Assembly: GCF_900112305.1 (NCBI RefSeq)
Contig: NZ_FOKT01000008.1
Location: forward strand, 124,001-188,000
DNA: 64,000 nucleotides
DNA from: Microbulbifer thermotolerans
GTDB taxonomy: Bacteria > Pseudomonadota > Gammaproteobacteria > Pseudomonadales > Cellvibrionaceae
Reading direction: 5' to 3'
Under the pieces are notes generated by a model. It saw only the letters and a list, made by a program, of their open reading frames with translations. It did no database searches and had not been told where the DNA came from. Each line of letters begins with the position of its first letter. The stretch's first letter is position 1. Positions 1-9,815 of this stretch are shown in pieces. The translations under genes were made by a program, and so were the position numbers.

Positions 1-265
1 ACTCCACCGCGTTCTTGGGGAAGAACTCCTTGAACTCACCGTATAGCTGTGCCGCCAGCGTCTTGTTATGCGCCATTATGATGGCCGGACGCTGTAACCG
101 CTCGATGACATTGGCCATAGTGAAAGTTTTACCAGAACCGGTCACCCCCAACAGGGTCTGGTGGCTGAAGCCATCCTCCACTCCCTCAACCAACTGCTCT
201 ATCGCGGCTGGCTGGTCGCCTGCCGGGCTGTACTTACATATCACCTGAAAAGGACGAGACTCCAT
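1..265 (-). CDS. uvrB: UvrABC excision nuclease subunit B, N-terminal part (runs off the window)
   Basis: Only the first 88 codons are present; the gene continues beyond base 1. UvrB is the damage-verifying helicase-like subunit of nucleotide excision repair and acts with UvrA and UvrC in the cytoplasm. The translated start ([18 protein letters not shown]) and the Walker A motif GVTGSGKT, followed by [19 protein letters not shown], are typical UvrB N-terminal sequence. The start is the ATG whose complement lies at 263-265. The tRNA-Asn gene is divergently oriented upstream. Family assignment is firm; nothing can be said about the missing C-terminal part. Confidence 0.95.
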   Translation of the reverse strand, partial: MESRPFQVICKYSPAGDQPAAIEQLVEGVEDGFSHQTLLGVTGSGKTFTMANVIERLQRPAIIMAHNKTLAAQLYGEFKEFFPKNAVE

Positions 266-450
266 AATCTCACTGCCGACTAGAGTTTAAAGGCAATCCG
301 CGATTGTAGGTTGTCGCCATGGCCACCACAAATGCCCGCACAACGTCAGTAGAATTCGCTCAACCAACGATCCTGCGCCGCTTTTTTAGACAGCCGGAGG
401 GCAGAAATTAAATTACTGGCAAATCAATAAGTTAAAGTGAAAAAAAAGGG

Positions 451-480
451 TTGACCAACAGAGAAAGCGCCTATACTATA
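451..480 (+). promoter_or_regulatory. Likely promoter of tRNA-Asn
   Basis: TTGACC at 451-456 resembles a -35 box and TATACT at 472-477 a -10 box, about 37 bases before the mature tRNA 5' end. The spacing to TATACT is 15 bp, shorter than ideal; the overlapping ACTATA at 475-480 gives 18 bp. The following bases are GC-rich (GCGCGCC-like), as in stable-RNA discriminators. Inference from sequence only. Confidence 0.55.
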
Positions 481-514
481 CGCGCCATCTGAACGGCAAC
501 GGCCGCAAAGATAT

Positions 515-590
<76 letters not shown>

Positions 591-793
591 AACAGAAAGG
601 CCCCGGCGAAAGCCGAGGGCCTTTTTTATTGTATTGCGGCTGAAAAAGCAACCCAGTCTGTTGCCCACTCGCAGAAAATAAAAAGCCCCGCTGAGGTACA
701 GGGGGCTTTCGCATCAGAATAAAAAGTGGAGGGAGACGCGCGGTTTAATCCGCTCGAGGCTCTATCGATGGCCTTCCCCTATATAAATAGGAA
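591..793. other. Non-coding spacer with a second hairpin
   Basis: Beyond the tRNA terminator this stretch holds another inverted repeat near 682-711 (AAAGCCCC ... GGGGGCTTT) with an A-run on its left side. It could act as a terminator for minus-strand transcripts. No gene is visible. The mobile repeat at 798 begins just after it. Confidence 0.5.
597..631 (+). terminator. Rho-independent terminator after tRNA-Asn
   Basis: GGCCCCGGC, a GAAA loop and GCCGAGGGCC form a GC-rich stem with one bulge, followed directly by TTTTTTATT. It lies seven bases after the tRNA CCA end. Confidence 0.85.
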
Positions 794-797
794 TTAG

Positions 798-1010
798 GGG
801 GCCTCTAATTAATTCATTTCCTGGTGGCAGAGGTTCTTCGGGGGCGGATGTGAAGCTCAGGCGATAGGACGGCCATTTCGAAGCAATCGGATACAAGGCG
901 GTATCCGGCGGAGCTACAGGGAAGTACTCGTGCGTTTTCGAAATATCCGTCCTACTGCCTGAGCGCCCCGGAACCTACCATTGTGTTCACGCGAATTAAT
1001 CAGAGGTTCC
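798..1010 (+). mobile_element. MITE-like element, copy 1 (213 bp, 4-bp target duplication TTAG)
   Basis: A 213-bp non-coding palindromic element flanked by the direct repeat TTAG at 794-797 and 1011-1014. The left end GGGGCCTCTAATTAATTC and the right end GAATTAATCAGAGGTTCC are imperfect inverted repeats. Inner arms GGACGGCCATTTCGAA and TTCGAAATATCCGTCC enclose a central hairpin on GGATAC/GTATCC. It aligns without gaps to the copies at 44377-44589 and 60007-60219. The right duplication ends seven bases before the stop codon of the minus-strand CapD-like gene, so a transcript of that gene would run into the element and fold. No ORF is encoded; movement would need a transposase supplied elsewhere. 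Confidence 0.85.
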
Positions 1011-1021
1011 TTAGAGGTTTA

Positions 1022-2974
1022 TCAGCGCCGCGCACCATCCGTCGGCAGCGGCAAGCGCTCTACCTGCCCCACCTTGGCCCGAGTCTGCCTCTCCCGCTTC
1101 TGCTCCCAAACCACATCCACCAAGTTTTGCTTGGGTGCGTAGTCTTTTACCGCTTCCCGCAGAATCCGGTGTACCTGCTCGCAGTCGTGCCGGCTACAAG
1201 CCTCCCGCAACTCCCCGACCAATATTTGCAAACGATCACTGGAAAGCCGCTCTTCCTCGGCACGCATAATCATAGGGTGGTCCGTGCCGGAGACATTGTC
1301 ACCGAGCAGCAGCTCTTCGTAGAGTTTCTCACCCGGTCGCAGACCGGTAATTTGAATTTCAATATCACCGTCAGGATTTTCCTCATCCCGCACGGTGTGC
1401 CCCATAATCTGGATCAGGCGCTTGGCCAGATCGTAAATGCGTACCGGCTCGCCCATATCCAAAACAAAGACCTCGCCGTTACGCCCCATGCTTCCGGCTT
1501 GCAGCACCAACTGAGCGGCCTCGGGAATAGTCATAAAATAGCGGGTGACCTTGGGGTGGGTAACGGTGACCGGACCACCAGCGTTAATCTGATCTGTAAA
1601 TAGCGGGATAACAGACCCGGAAGATCCTAACACATTGCCGAAACGCACCATGCACACACGAGTCTTTGCAAAGCGCCGACCAAAATCCTGGCAGACCAAT
1701 TCGGCAAAACGCTTGGTCGCCCCCATTACATTGGTCGGGCGCACGGCCTTATCCGTGGAAATAAGCACGAACTGCTCCACCCCATAAGCCTCTGCAGCCT
1801 CGAGCACGGACAGAGTCCCAAGCACATTGTTATCGGCGCCTAGCACCACATTCTGTTCCACCAGTGGCACATGCTTGTATGCCGCCGCGTGATAAATAGT
1901 GTTGACAGAAAAGCTTTCAATAATTTCCGCCATTCGCGTGCGGTCGCGCACATCGCCAAGCAAAGCTGTCACTTTTAACGGCTGCCCTTCGTCCTGCTGC
2001 TGCTGTTCGAGCTCACGCTCAATTTGATAAAGGGCATATTCGGAGTTTTCCACCATCACCAGATGCGCGGGCCCCCAGTGTGCGATCTGCCGACACAGCT
2101 CCGAGCCAATGGAACCGCCGGCACCAGTGACCAGAACCACCTTGCCACTGATGGAGCCGGCGATCAGCTTCTTTTCCGGCTCCACCGGTGCACGGCCAAG
2201 GATGTTCTCGTAGATTTGCGAGACATCCGCCACCCGGCCAGCACCATCGACCAGCTCCTCAACCCCTGGTATTACTTTTACCACTAGGCCGCGCTCGCGC
2301 AGCCCACGGGTGATCTCCCGGCGACGGCGCTTAGGTACACCTGGCATCGCCAGGAGCACCTCAGCAATATCCCGTTCGGCAACGACTTCGAGGATATTGG
2401 CCGGATTGTAGACAAGTACACCATCTATCAAGGTGTTCTGCTTGGAAGCATTGTCGTCGAAAAAGGCCACCGGCTTGTAGATCTCACCGTGAATTAGTGC
2501 CTTGTACATTTGAAGGCCGGCAGTACCAGCGCCGTAAATAGCGACGCGGGTCTTGTGGATCTCCAGTGCCATCTGATAATAAATTCGTACTAGCCAGCGG
2601 GAACCGCCCACAGCAATAAGCGCAAAGCACCAATAAATCACCGGCACCGAACGCGGCACGCCAGCAAAGGTCAGGTAGGAGGCCACCGCCAGTACCACAG
2701 CAGAGGCTGTAACCCCCTGCAATACCGCCACAATGGCCTGCTGCCCCATATACCGAATAACGGTACGGTACAGCCCCAAGCGCAGAAAGATAAAACTGCT
2801 GGACCCCAGTGTAAGCACCAGACAGAGCAGCACTTCCACTTCAAATAGCGGGGACAACCCGTTGAGACGAATAGCCATAGCCACAAAAAAAGCGAGGCTC
2901 AACATCAACTGGTCGAACAGCAGCATCAAAAATGGCTTATGGTGTTTTTGCACCGCCCGCCAGATGCGTATCAC
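1022..2974 (-). CDS. CapD/WbpM-type membrane UDP-sugar 4,6-dehydratase
   Basis: A 650-residue polysaccharide-biosynthesis enzyme of the WbpM/CapD/PglF type. Four hydrophobic helices occupy roughly residues 12-128. A first Rossmann-like domain follows (YGAGTAG at 147-153). The catalytic SDR domain has TGAGGSIGS at 283-291 and STDKAVRPTNVMGATKR at 406-422, where the usual YxxxK is replaced by the MxxxK form of this family. Members convert UDP-GlcNAc to a 4-keto-6-deoxy sugar for O-antigen, capsule or glycan synthesis at the inner membrane. It lies downstream of a MraY-like sugar-phosphate transferase and an epimerase on the same strand, the order of the end of many Pseudomonas O-antigen clusters. 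The exact sugar product cannot be read from the sequence. Confidence 0.9.
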   Translation of the reverse strand: MIRIWRAVQKHHKPFLMLLFDQLMLSLAFFVAMAIRLNGLSPLFEVEVLLCLVLTLGSSSFIFLRLGLYRTVIRYMGQQAIVAVLQGVTASAVVLAVASYLTFAGVPRSVPVIYWCFALIAVGGSRWLVRIYYQMALEIHKTRVAIYGAGTAGLQMYKALIHGEIYKPVAFFDDNASKQNTLIDGVLVYNPANILEVVAERDIAEVLLAMPGVPKRRRREITRGLRERGLVVKVIPGVEELVDGAGRVADVSQIYENILGRAPVEPEKKLIAGSISGKVVLVTGAGGSIGSELCRQIAHWGPAHLVMVENSEYALYQIERELEQQQQDEGQPLKVTALLGDVRDRTRMAEIIESFSVNTIYHAAAYKHVPLVEQNVVLGADNNVLGTLSVLEAAEAYGVEQFVLISTDKAVRPTNVMGATKRFAELVCQDFGRRFAKTRVCMVRFGNVLGSSGSVIPLFTDQINAGGPVTVTHPKVTRYFMTIPEAAQLVLQAGSMGRNGEVFVLDMGEPVRIYDLAKRLIQIMGHTVRDEENPDGDIEIQITGLRPGEKLYEELLLGDNVSGTDHPMIMRAEEERLSSDRLQILVGELREACSRHDCEQVHRILREAVKDYAPKQNLVDVVWEQKRERQTRAKVGQVERLPLPTDGARR

Positions 2975-3036
2975 TAGATCCCCCCAAAATTATTCCCAAC
3001 CGCGGGGGACTCTCCCCCATCGCGGCTTTATCCCCA

Positions 3037-3915
3037 CTACGCCATACCAAGCCAGACCAGCGAAAATGCAAGTATAGATGCGGCCAACATTAATCCCAGC
3101 TGCCAATAAAGGGTCTTTTTAACCCCTATTCGAAGGGCACTACGCTGATAAATATGTTCGCGATGGGGCTCCCACCAGCGTTTTCCCGAAATAATACGCC
3201 GCATCAAGGTGAGAGAGGCATCCAGCCAGAATGGAGCAAAGATTACAACTGGCACCAACAGGCCGAAAGCCCCCTTTTGCCAACCGAGCAGGCTGACGGC
3301 AACCGCGGCCAGACCAAGCGATGTAGAACCCGCATCCCCGAGAAAAATACGAGCCTCAGGCCAGTTGTAGCGCAAAAAAACCAATGCGGAGACCACCAGC
3401 AATGCGCAGACTCCCGCCAGCTCTTCCTGCCCCCGCCAAGCAGCCACCAGCCCCAGGGCGCCAAAACCGACCGCCGTCATGCTACCTGCAAGGCCGTCCA
3501 TACCATCCATAAAATTGTACAGATTGACCATCCACACGCCGCCCAGCAACAACAGGGGATACCACCACCAGGAAAGGCTCCCCGACAGCGACAAAAGCAC
3601 CAGGGCCACTGCCAGCAAATGCACGGCAAAACGTACTGGCACGGCGACATTACGCAGATCGTCGATTACAGACACAGCCAGAAGCAGAGCAAACCCAGAC
3701 AGCAGCGGCATTGGCATGGATGCAGGGCTTATCGCCAACGCGACCGCACAACCTGCTATCAGCGCCCAGCCACCTGTACGCGGCACCGGCGTTTGGTGCA
3801 TAGAACGGTGATTGGGCAGATCCAGAGCCAAATCACCCATACGAGACAACAATACAGCGGTCAGGCCGTAACTCACCGTCGCCCCCGCCAACACCGCGAC
3901 AATCCACTCCACCAT
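3037..3915 (-). CDS. MraY/WecA-family polyprenyl-phosphate glycosyl-1-phosphate transferase
   Basis: An integral membrane enzyme that starts lipid-linked polysaccharide synthesis by moving a sugar-1-phosphate onto undecaprenyl phosphate (WbpL/WecA group). Conserved loops are present: DLPNHRSMHQTPVPRTGG near residue 32, DDLRNV near 85, NFMDGMDGLAG at about 134-144, RIFLGDAGSTSLG near 190 and HREHIYQR near the C-terminus, with about ten hydrophobic segments. The ATG at 3915 (MVEWIVAV) is preferred to a GTG at 3972, because it follows the stop of the upstream epimerase by a few bases whereas the longer form would overlap it by about 50 bases. It probably forms one operon with the epimerase upstream and the dehydratase downstream. 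Confidence 0.9.
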   Translation of the reverse strand: MVEWIVAVLAGATVSYGLTAVLLSRMGDLALDLPNHRSMHQTPVPRTGGWALIAGCAVALAISPASMPMPLLSGFALLLAVSVIDDLRNVAVPVRFAVHLLAVALVLLSLSGSLSWWWYPLLLLGGVWMVNLYNFMDGMDGLAGSMTAVGFGALGLVAAWRGQEELAGVCALLVVSALVFLRYNWPEARIFLGDAGSTSLGLAAVAVSLLGWQKGAFGLLVPVVIFAPFWLDASLTLMRRIISGKRWWEPHREHIYQRSALRIGVKKTLYWQLGLMLAASILAFSLVWLGMA

Positions 3916-3923
3916 AAACACTG

Positions 3924-4850
3924 TCACGAAATACTCCGCAAAAAGTGGCAGTAACGCTCTTCCGCACGCCACCGCAGTGCTTTGCGCAACCGGGCAGCGC
4001 TATACAGCTCGCTCTCCTCAAGCTCAAGCAGGGTCCGCGCAATTGGCAGCCGACGCAATGGGCGCGCCGCCGCGAGCAATAGCCGCATCAGGCGAGAACT
4101 GGCTCGCACACGGGCACCGCGGATCGCGCTCACAATAGCTGCCAAGTCATAAAAAGTGGGCTCCGCGGCAATAAACACTTGCCGATTACAGTGCTGCGCC
4201 TCCGCCAGTAGGACAATAGCCTGAACCAGGTCTGAAAGGCTGATAAAACTGCGCCGGCCACTGGCGGGAAGTAGCGGCGCAATGTTTCCGACAAATCCCA
4301 AAAGTCCAAGCCAGCGCCCGGCCCTCCCTCGGGAACCTCTGCCCCCCGTATCAATACCGTAAACGGATGCGGAGCGGATCAGGTTGACACGGCAATTGCC
4401 AAGCTCAGCAAGCAGTAATCGCTCGCCGAGCCATTTACTATGGCCATACACATCGGTGGCCGGCACACCATCGTCTTCACCTGCTACTCGCCCCCTGGGC
4501 GGACGCTTCGCCTTGACACTGGAAATATAAGTAAAGGACTCCGCGCCAGCGCGCTCAGCACAGCGCAGCAACATTAAGGGGCAGTCGCTATTGAGCCAAT
4601 AAGCCTGTCTCGGATGGCGTTCACACTCTGCGCGGCTTGCCAACCCGGCGGCATAAACAACACGATCCCCCGCTTGAAAAATATGTGAAAAGTCGCTGCC
4701 AGGTGACAGCTGTAGAGATAAATGCTTACAGCCTACAGGGCCATCAGGCGCACGTGATACAGATAAAACCCGCCAACCGCTTGAATTCAGGCGGCGGCAC
4801 AATGCCCTTCCAATATAGCCTGTACCGCCAACCACAACCCAGCGCGCCAT
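3924..4850 (-). CDS. NAD-dependent sugar epimerase/dehydratase (extended SDR)
   Basis: A 308-residue extended short-chain dehydrogenase. The nucleotide-binding motif GGTGYIG is at 8-14, a catalytic serine lies near 110, and Y135xxxK139 (YGHSK) completes the active site. The family includes WbpV/Fnl-type UDP-sugar reductases and 4-epimerases. Its position before the MraY-like transferase and the CapD-like dehydratase suggests it makes the nucleotide sugar used by the transferase. The exact substrate is not determinable. About 310 bases upstream are non-coding. Confidence 0.82.
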   Translation of the reverse strand: MARWVVVGGTGYIGRALCRRLNSSGWRVLSVSRAPDGPVGCKHLSLQLSPGSDFSHIFQAGDRVVYAAGLASRAECERHPRQAYWLNSDCPLMLLRCAERAGAESFTYISSVKAKRPPRGRVAGEDDGVPATDVYGHSKWLGERLLLAELGNCRVNLIRSASVYGIDTGGRGSRGRAGRWLGLLGFVGNIAPLLPASGRRSFISLSDLVQAIVLLAEAQHCNRQVFIAAEPTFYDLAAIVSAIRGARVRASSRLMRLLLAAARPLRRLPIARTLLELEESELYSAARLRKALRWRAEERYCHFLRSIS

Positions 4851-5159
4851 TTTCTATTTTCCCCAACAAATCCTTATAATGCGAATTTCTCACCTGTACA
4901 GAAAAAAGCCCTAAGGTGCCGTACTGGCCCTACCTCACTCCCACTGCAACTTATCGGCAACTGCCAACCCGAAATAAGAAAGCAAGGCAATGAAGGGCTT
5001 ATGATTCACAATCAAAACTCATAGCTCCACAGCCGCCCCACTGTTTTCGATTATTTTCGGCCGGGAAAAACGATTACCTCAAAGCCGCGACACTTTATCA
5101 GATTTGAGCGCTAATTTGTTCCTCAGTTGATTACACGGTGTTACACAAAAAAGAGTTCC
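4851..5159. other. Intergenic stretch, no gene seen
   Basis: Between the epimerase and pyrF, both on the minus strand. It is relatively AT-rich. No convincing ORF, strong hairpin or repeat was seen. It should hold the promoter of the epimerase operon. Confidence 0.5.
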
Positions 5160-5888
5160 CTATTTTTTTTCACCGAGCTCAGCCAGGATATTCCGCAAGG
5201 CCATCATGGGATCTGCCGCAGCGGTAATCGGTCTACCAATGACCAGATAATCCGCCCCCCAGGCTAACGCTTGAGCTGGTGTCACAATACGCCGCTGATC
5301 ATCAGCGGCAGCTCCGGCTGGACGGATCCCCGGTGTAACCAGCGCAAATCCATCTCCGCATTGCCGCTTCAGTGCTTGTGCCTCGCGCGCGGAGCAGACG
5401 ACACCATCCAAGCCACTGCTTTTTGCCAGATCGGCCAGGGCTAATACCTGCTCTTCCAGTGGTCGGGTAACACCAACCGCAGACAGCTCTTCCGGTGCTG
5501 TGCTCGTCAACACGGTTACACCGATCAACAGTGGCTTGCTGTCACCGAATGACTGCAGAGCGTCCACAGCGGCACTCATCATTCGCGCGCCACCACTGGC
5601 GTGGACGTTGACCATCCAAACACCCAGTTCAGCCGCGGCCCTGACTGCCGCAGCGACAGTATTGGGGATATCGTGAAACTTGAGATCGAGAAAAACCTGG
5701 AAGCCGCGCTTCACTATATCTCGCACAAGTCCAGGGCCAGCGGAGGTAAAAAGTTCCTTCCCCACTTTTACACGGCACAGGGCGGGATCCAACTGATCCA
5801 CCATACCCAGCGCAGCTGCAGCCGTGTCATAGTCCAGCGCGACGATGACGGGAGAAGAAACGTGACTAAACGAATTTCGGGATTGCAA
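5160..5888 (-). CDS. pyrF: Orotidine 5'-phosphate decarboxylase
   Basis: Last step of de novo UMP synthesis: decarboxylation of OMP in the cytoplasm. The 242-residue protein has IVALDYD near 15-21, the catalytic cluster [10 protein letters not shown] at 68-77 (Asp68, Lys70, Asp73), TPGIRPAG in the phosphate-binding loop region and [11 protein letters not shown] near the C-terminus. Length is typical. It follows lapB with a gap of about 70 bases, as in Pseudomonas and E. coli, where pyrF also lies downstream of the lapA-lapB pair. Confidence 0.96.
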   Translation of the reverse strand: MQSRNSFSHVSSPVIVALDYDTAAAALGMVDQLDPALCRVKVGKELFTSAGPGLVRDIVKRGFQVFLDLKFHDIPNTVAAAVRAAAELGVWMVNVHASGGARMMSAAVDALQSFGDSKPLLIGVTVLTSTAPEELSAVGVTRPLEEQVLALADLAKSSGLDGVVCSAREAQALKRQCGDGFALVTPGIRPAGAAADDQRRIVTPAQALAWGADYLVIGRPITAAADPMMALRNILAELGEKK

Positions 5889-5957
5889 AACAGTACCTCT
5901 CAGAGATGCGCAATACGCACGCTGTTTATCATCAAATTCAATGGCGCAATGTACCGC

Positions 5958-7148
5958 TCACTCGCCTTCCACCCCTTTTACTGACCGTACAGAGTCCCAG
6001 TGCTTACAGCTGGGACATAGCCAGTGGAGTTGATTACCGGAGAAACCGCAATTGCTACAGCGGTACTGAGGGCGACTGGCGATCAACTGATCGATCAGTG
6101 TTTTCAATAGGGACAGATTCTCCCGCGCGCGTCCCTGGGTACTGTCAATATGCAAATCGAGGAAATAACCCAGGCCACGCAGTGACGGGCGCAGCGCCAA
6201 CTGCTTGCCCATAAAGGCGGCTGCGGCCGCCTCACTCTGCTGATGTTGAATACGCTCTGTTAGGGCGATGAGCACACTGTTGGACGGATGCTCGCGCAAC
6301 AGGGATTCCAGGTAGCGATCCAACCCTTTTTCATCCCCCACCTGCTCGTAACAGGCAATCAACAACTTGAGAATCTCGGGAATATAATCCGGATTCTGCT
6401 TGGGGATCCTCTGAAGCACCTTTATCGCCTCGCGAGGCCGGTTGAGCAAATGCTCCAAATTGCCCCAAAGCAAATTGGCCCGCACTGAATTGCGATCATA
6501 ACCAAGTGCCGCATCAATATGCCGGCGCGCGCTCAGATAGTCCTTACTGTTGATTGCCTCCTGCGCGAGCTCACAGCAGAAATGTGCTTGAACAGGCGCC
6601 CACTCCGGCGAGAGACGTTTGAAACGGCGGCCGTGTAGTAAATTTACCGCGTGAATTGCCTTGGCCCACTCCCGCTCGTCGCGATATACCTCCACTAAGT
6701 GTTCAAGGCTGGTATTACGCAACTCTGGGGACGTCTCCACCAGCTCCTGGAGCAAACGTTCAGCCCGATCCAGCCAACCAGCAGCAATGTAGTCCCGCGC
6801 CAATTCCAGCTGTGCCTTTTGCTGACTCTGGCGGGCCAAACTGGGCCGGGCGAGAAGGTTCTGATGCACACGAATGGCCTGATCGTACTCACCGCGTTTG
6901 CGCAGCAAATTGCCGAGAGCCAAATGGGTGTCGAAGGTGGCGCTGCTGACTTCGAGCGAGTCAATAAACTTATCAATAGCGTCGTCGTGACGCTCGCTCA
7001 ACAGGTAGTTGAGGCCCTGGGCATAGGAATGCGCCAATGCCCGCTGTTGTTGACTGCGCTCCGCATTCTTCCTGGTGCTGGACCGCCCGAGCCACCAGCC
7101 TATGGCAACGGCGGCGAGCAGAAAAAAGAAAAACGTGAGATCGGCCAT
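5958..7148 (-). CDS. lapB: Lipopolysaccharide assembly protein B (TPR plus rubredoxin-like zinc domain)
   Basis: A 396-residue inner-membrane protein known as YciM/LapB that controls LpxC turnover through FtsH and so balances LPS synthesis. It has an N-terminal transmembrane helix (LTFFFFLLAAVAIGWWLG), a series of tetratricopeptide repeats through the middle, and a C-terminal metal-binding knuckle (CSNCGF ... CPSC, last 35 residues). It is directly adjacent to lapA (stop and start abut) and upstream of pyrF, the conserved neighbourhood of this gene. Confidence 0.95.
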   Translation of the reverse strand: MADLTFFFFLLAAVAIGWWLGRSSTRKNAERSQQQRALAHSYAQGLNYLLSERHDDAIDKFIDSLEVSSATFDTHLALGNLLRKRGEYDQAIRVHQNLLARPSLARQSQQKAQLELARDYIAAGWLDRAERLLQELVETSPELRNTSLEHLVEVYRDEREWAKAIHAVNLLHGRRFKRLSPEWAPVQAHFCCELAQEAINSKDYLSARRHIDAALGYDRNSVRANLLWGNLEHLLNRPREAIKVLQRIPKQNPDYIPEILKLLIACYEQVGDEKGLDRYLESLLREHPSNSVLIALTERIQHQQSEAAAAAFMGKQLALRPSLRGLGYFLDLHIDSTQGRARENLSLLKTLIDQLIASRPQYRCSNCGFSGNQLHWLCPSCKHWDSVRSVKGVEGE

Positions 7149-7457
7149 TCAGTCTCCGGACACTTGGCGTCGCACCGTGTGCAGTTCCCGCTCCAGTCGC
7201 TGCAACTGCCGTTCCAATCCGCGCGCCCGTCGCCGCTCGGCATAAAAAGGCAACAGGCTGGCCACGAAGCCCAGCAGAAGGCCAATCAGCAGAAAGCCGA
7301 TCAACCAGAAGCCAACACCCCCTTCAGGCAGGGCGAAGCCCGCAAGCCTGGGAGCGATGACATCCGGGTTGTCCGCCGCGAAATAAACTCCGGCAACAAT
7401 ACACAGGAGGGCCAACAGCCCATAGATGAGACGCATCAGCCAGCGCAGAAAAGACAA
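7149..7457 (-). CDS. lapA: Lipopolysaccharide assembly protein A (DUF1049)
   Basis: A small inner-membrane protein with two transmembrane helices (RLIYGLLALLCIVAGVYFAA and FWLIGFLLIGLLLGFVASLL) and a basic, coiled-coil-like C-terminal tail rich in Arg, Glu and Leu, as in LapA/YciS. The reading frame is open to 7514, but GGAGG stands five bases before a TTG at 7457. That gives a 102-residue protein beginning MSFLRWLMRLIYG, much closer to family length. An ATG at 7436 is an alternative. It abuts lapB and lies between ihfB and lapB, a conserved order. Confidence 0.85.
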   Translation of the reverse strand: MSFLRWLMRLIYGLLALLCIVAGVYFAADNPDVIAPRLAGFALPEGGVGFWLIGFLLIGLLLGFVASLLPFYAERRRARGLERQLQRLERELHTVRRQVSGD

Positions 7458-7514
7458 GGGAACCTCCGCGTTCCGCAGGGAGTGGTTAAAGCGACAATCG
7501 CACGACTGGCCCAA

Positions 7515-7823
7515 TCATACTTCGGTCTCGGTTTCGCCGTGCATACTCCGGTTGACTCTGTCGCGTAACTCTTTCCCCGGTTTGAAATGAGGCACATACT
7601 TACCCGCGAGAGCCACTGCATCCCCGGTCTTGGGGTTGCGGCCGGTTCTCGGCGCGCGATAGTGCAGGGAAAAGCTGCCAAAGCCGCGGATTTCAATCCG
7701 CTCCCCCCGAGCCAGTACATCTGACATGGTATCCAGCATTACCTTGACCGCCAGCTCGACATCCTTGACCGGCAGCTGATCTAACCGCAACGCAATCCTT
7801 TCGATCAGTTCAGATTTGGTCAT
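7515..7823 (-). CDS. ihfB: Integration host factor subunit beta
   Basis: A DNA-bending nucleoid protein, heterodimeric with IhfA. The 102 residues begin [11 protein letters not shown]. The DNA-contact arm carries the signature [21 protein letters not shown], and [14 protein letters not shown] closes the fold. ATG 7823 is chosen over an in-frame start three codons upstream because it matches the universal IHF-beta start and has GTGGGG just before it. It is downstream of rpsA on the same strand, as in E. coli and Pseudomonas, but a perfect 11-bp hairpin stands between them. Confidence 0.97.
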   Translation of the reverse strand: MTKSELIERIALRLDQLPVKDVELAVKVMLDTMSDVLARGERIEIRGFGSFSLHYRAPRTGRNPKTGDAVALAGKYVPHFKPGKELRDRVNRSMHGETETEV

Positions 7824-7884
7824 GTGCCCCACAACCTTTTGTAAGTGCTTGATTATTCTAGCTTAAGGCGGCAATCATCTAATA

Positions 7885-7918
7885 GAAAGCCGGACTGGGC
7901 AACCCCGGTCCGGCTTTC
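7885..7918 (-). terminator. Hairpin between rpsA and ihfB
   Basis: A perfect 11-bp stem (GAAAGCCGGAC / GTCCGGCTTTC) with a 12-base loop. On the minus strand it is followed by TATTAG, with only a short T-content. It may attenuate rpsA transcription or mark the 3' end of its transcript. Function inferred. Confidence 0.6.
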
Positions 7919-7965
7919 ATATTACCCAGAGCTATTAGCCAAGGGCACACAACAAATGAGCGCTA

Positions 7966-9645
7966 TTACTCTTTGTTGTTCATCTGCGCTTTGATCAGGT
8001 CACCGATAGTCGCGGGCTGAACCTGCTCAGCCTGCTTCTTACTGTGATCCTTGATCGCCTGCTTCTCTTCATCCTGATCCTTGGCTTTGATAGACAGGCT
8101 GATCACACGGTTTTTGCGATCCACGCTGGTGATTTTGGCTTCGACTTCGTCGCCTTCTTTCAACACATTGCGTGCATCTTCCACTTTATCGCGGCTGATT
8201 TCGGAAGCGCGCAGCACGCCTTCCACTTCATCTGCCAGGGAGATAACCGCCTGCTTGGCGTCAACTTCCTTCACGGTGCCCTTGACGACACTGCCGCGAT
8301 CGTTGGCAGCCACATAGTCTGAGAAGGGATCAGACTCCAGCTGCTTGATGCCCAGAGAGATGCGCTCGCGTTCGGCGTCGATACCCAGGATAACGGTCTC
8401 GATTTCGTCGCCTTTCTTGAACTTGCGCACCGCTTCTTCACCGGCCTCGTTCCAGGAGATATCGGACAGATGCACCAGACCATCGATGCTGCCGTCCAAG
8501 CCGATAAAGATGCCGAAGTCAGTAATTGACTTGATCTTGCCAGAGATACGATCGCCCTTGGCATATTTGCGCGCGAAGGCATCCCAAGGATTCTCCTGGC
8601 ACTGTTTGATACCCAGAGAAATACGGCGGCGCTCCTCGTCGATATCCAGAATCATCACCTCGATCTCGTCGCCAACCTGGACGACTTTGGACGGGTGGAT
8701 GTTCTTGTTGGTCCAGTCCATTTCGGAAACGTGTACCAGACCTTCGACACCCTCTTCCAGCTCGGCAAAGCAGCCATAGTCGGTGAGGTTGGTTACAGTC
8801 GCCTTCACGCGGCTGTTTTCCGGATAGCGCTGCTTGATGGATACCCAAGGATCCTCGCCCAGCTGTTTCAGGCCCAGGGAGACACGCTGGCGCTCGCGGT
8901 CGAACTTCAGCACCTTAACTTCGATTTCATCGCCAACATTGACGATCTCGCTCGGATGCTTGATACGCTTCCAGGCCATATCGGTGATGTGCAGCAGGCC
9001 ATCGATACCACCCAGGTCGACGAAGGCACCGTAGTCGGTCAGGTTCTTCACCACACCTTTCACGGTCATGCCTTCCTGCAGGCTGGCCAGCAGGGCTTCG
9101 CGCTCTTCGGAAGTCGCAGCTTCCATCACGGCGCGGCGGGACACCACCACATTGTTGCGCTTGGCATCCAGCTTGATGACTTTAAATTCGAGCTCTTTGC
9201 CTTCCAGGTGCGAGGTATCGCGAACCGGACGCACATCGACCAGAGAGCCCGGCAGAAACGCGCGGATACTGGCCACATCGACAGTAAAGCCACCTTTGAC
9301 CTTGCCGCTGATAACACCCTTGACCACTTCGTCCGCGGCATGGGCCGCATCGAGGATCTTCCAGGCTTCAGCGCGCTTGGCTTTCTCACGGGACAGACGG
9401 GTTTCACCGAAACCGTCTTCCACCGCTTCCAGGGCAACCTGTACTTCGTCGCCCACTTGCAGGTCCACTTCGCCCTTCTCGTTCGCGAATTGGGAAGCGG
9501 GGATAACGCCTTCGGACTTCAGGCCTGCGTGTACGGTCACCCAGTCTTTGTCCACGTCGATTACCACACCGGTCACAATGGCGCCGGGGGCCATCTCTAC
9601 GCTTTTCAGGCTCTCTTCAAAAAGTTCAGCAAAGCTCTCGCTCAT
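7966..9645 (-). CDS. rpsA: 30S ribosomal protein S1
   Basis: A 559-residue mRNA-binding ribosomal protein with six S1 domains. Repeats such as [41 protein letters not shown] and [20 protein letters not shown] are visible, with the usual RRISLG/RVSLG endings. It recruits structured mRNAs to the 30S subunit. Length and start ([13 protein letters not shown]) are standard. It lies between cmk and ihfB, the conserved order. The coding strand has strong purine-rich codon bias, as expected for a highly expressed gene. Confidence 0.98.
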   Translation of the reverse strand: MSESFAELFEESLKSVEMAPGAIVTGVVIDVDKDWVTVHAGLKSEGVIPASQFANEKGEVDLQVGDEVQVALEAVEDGFGETRLSREKAKRAEAWKILDAAHAADEVVKGVISGKVKGGFTVDVASIRAFLPGSLVDVRPVRDTSHLEGKELEFKVIKLDAKRNNVVVSRRAVMEAATSEEREALLASLQEGMTVKGVVKNLTDYGAFVDLGGIDGLLHITDMAWKRIKHPSEIVNVGDEIEVKVLKFDRERQRVSLGLKQLGEDPWVSIKQRYPENSRVKATVTNLTDYGCFAELEEGVEGLVHVSEMDWTNKNIHPSKVVQVGDEIEVMILDIDEERRRISLGIKQCQENPWDAFARKYAKGDRISGKIKSITDFGIFIGLDGSIDGLVHLSDISWNEAGEEAVRKFKKGDEIETVILGIDAERERISLGIKQLESDPFSDYVAANDRGSVVKGTVKEVDAKQAVISLADEVEGVLRASEISRDKVEDARNVLKEGDEVEAKITSVDRKNRVISLSIKAKDQDEEKQAIKDHSKKQAEQVQPATIGDLIKAQMNNKE

Positions 9646-9815
9646 TACATTACCTATATAAATGGGCCCAGCCGTTGGTAACTCTCTAGTCTAGTCAACC
9701 GCCAGCCACTGCCCCACCGCGCTGCCAGCACGCGGGTCGGATTACAACAACGGCCGGGCGATTCTGGCTGAACCCGGCCGCTGTCTTTCAAAACAAATTG
9801 TCGATCTGCCGGTAC

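Noticed and set aside
8695-9681. Long plus-strand open frame opposite rpsA (328 codons), and similar ones opposite pheA (12887-13918), ior (31685-32815) and gnd (62574-63713)
   Set aside because: They mirror strongly coding genes on the other strand, show no family motifs and have compositions typical of antisense shadows in GC-rich DNA.
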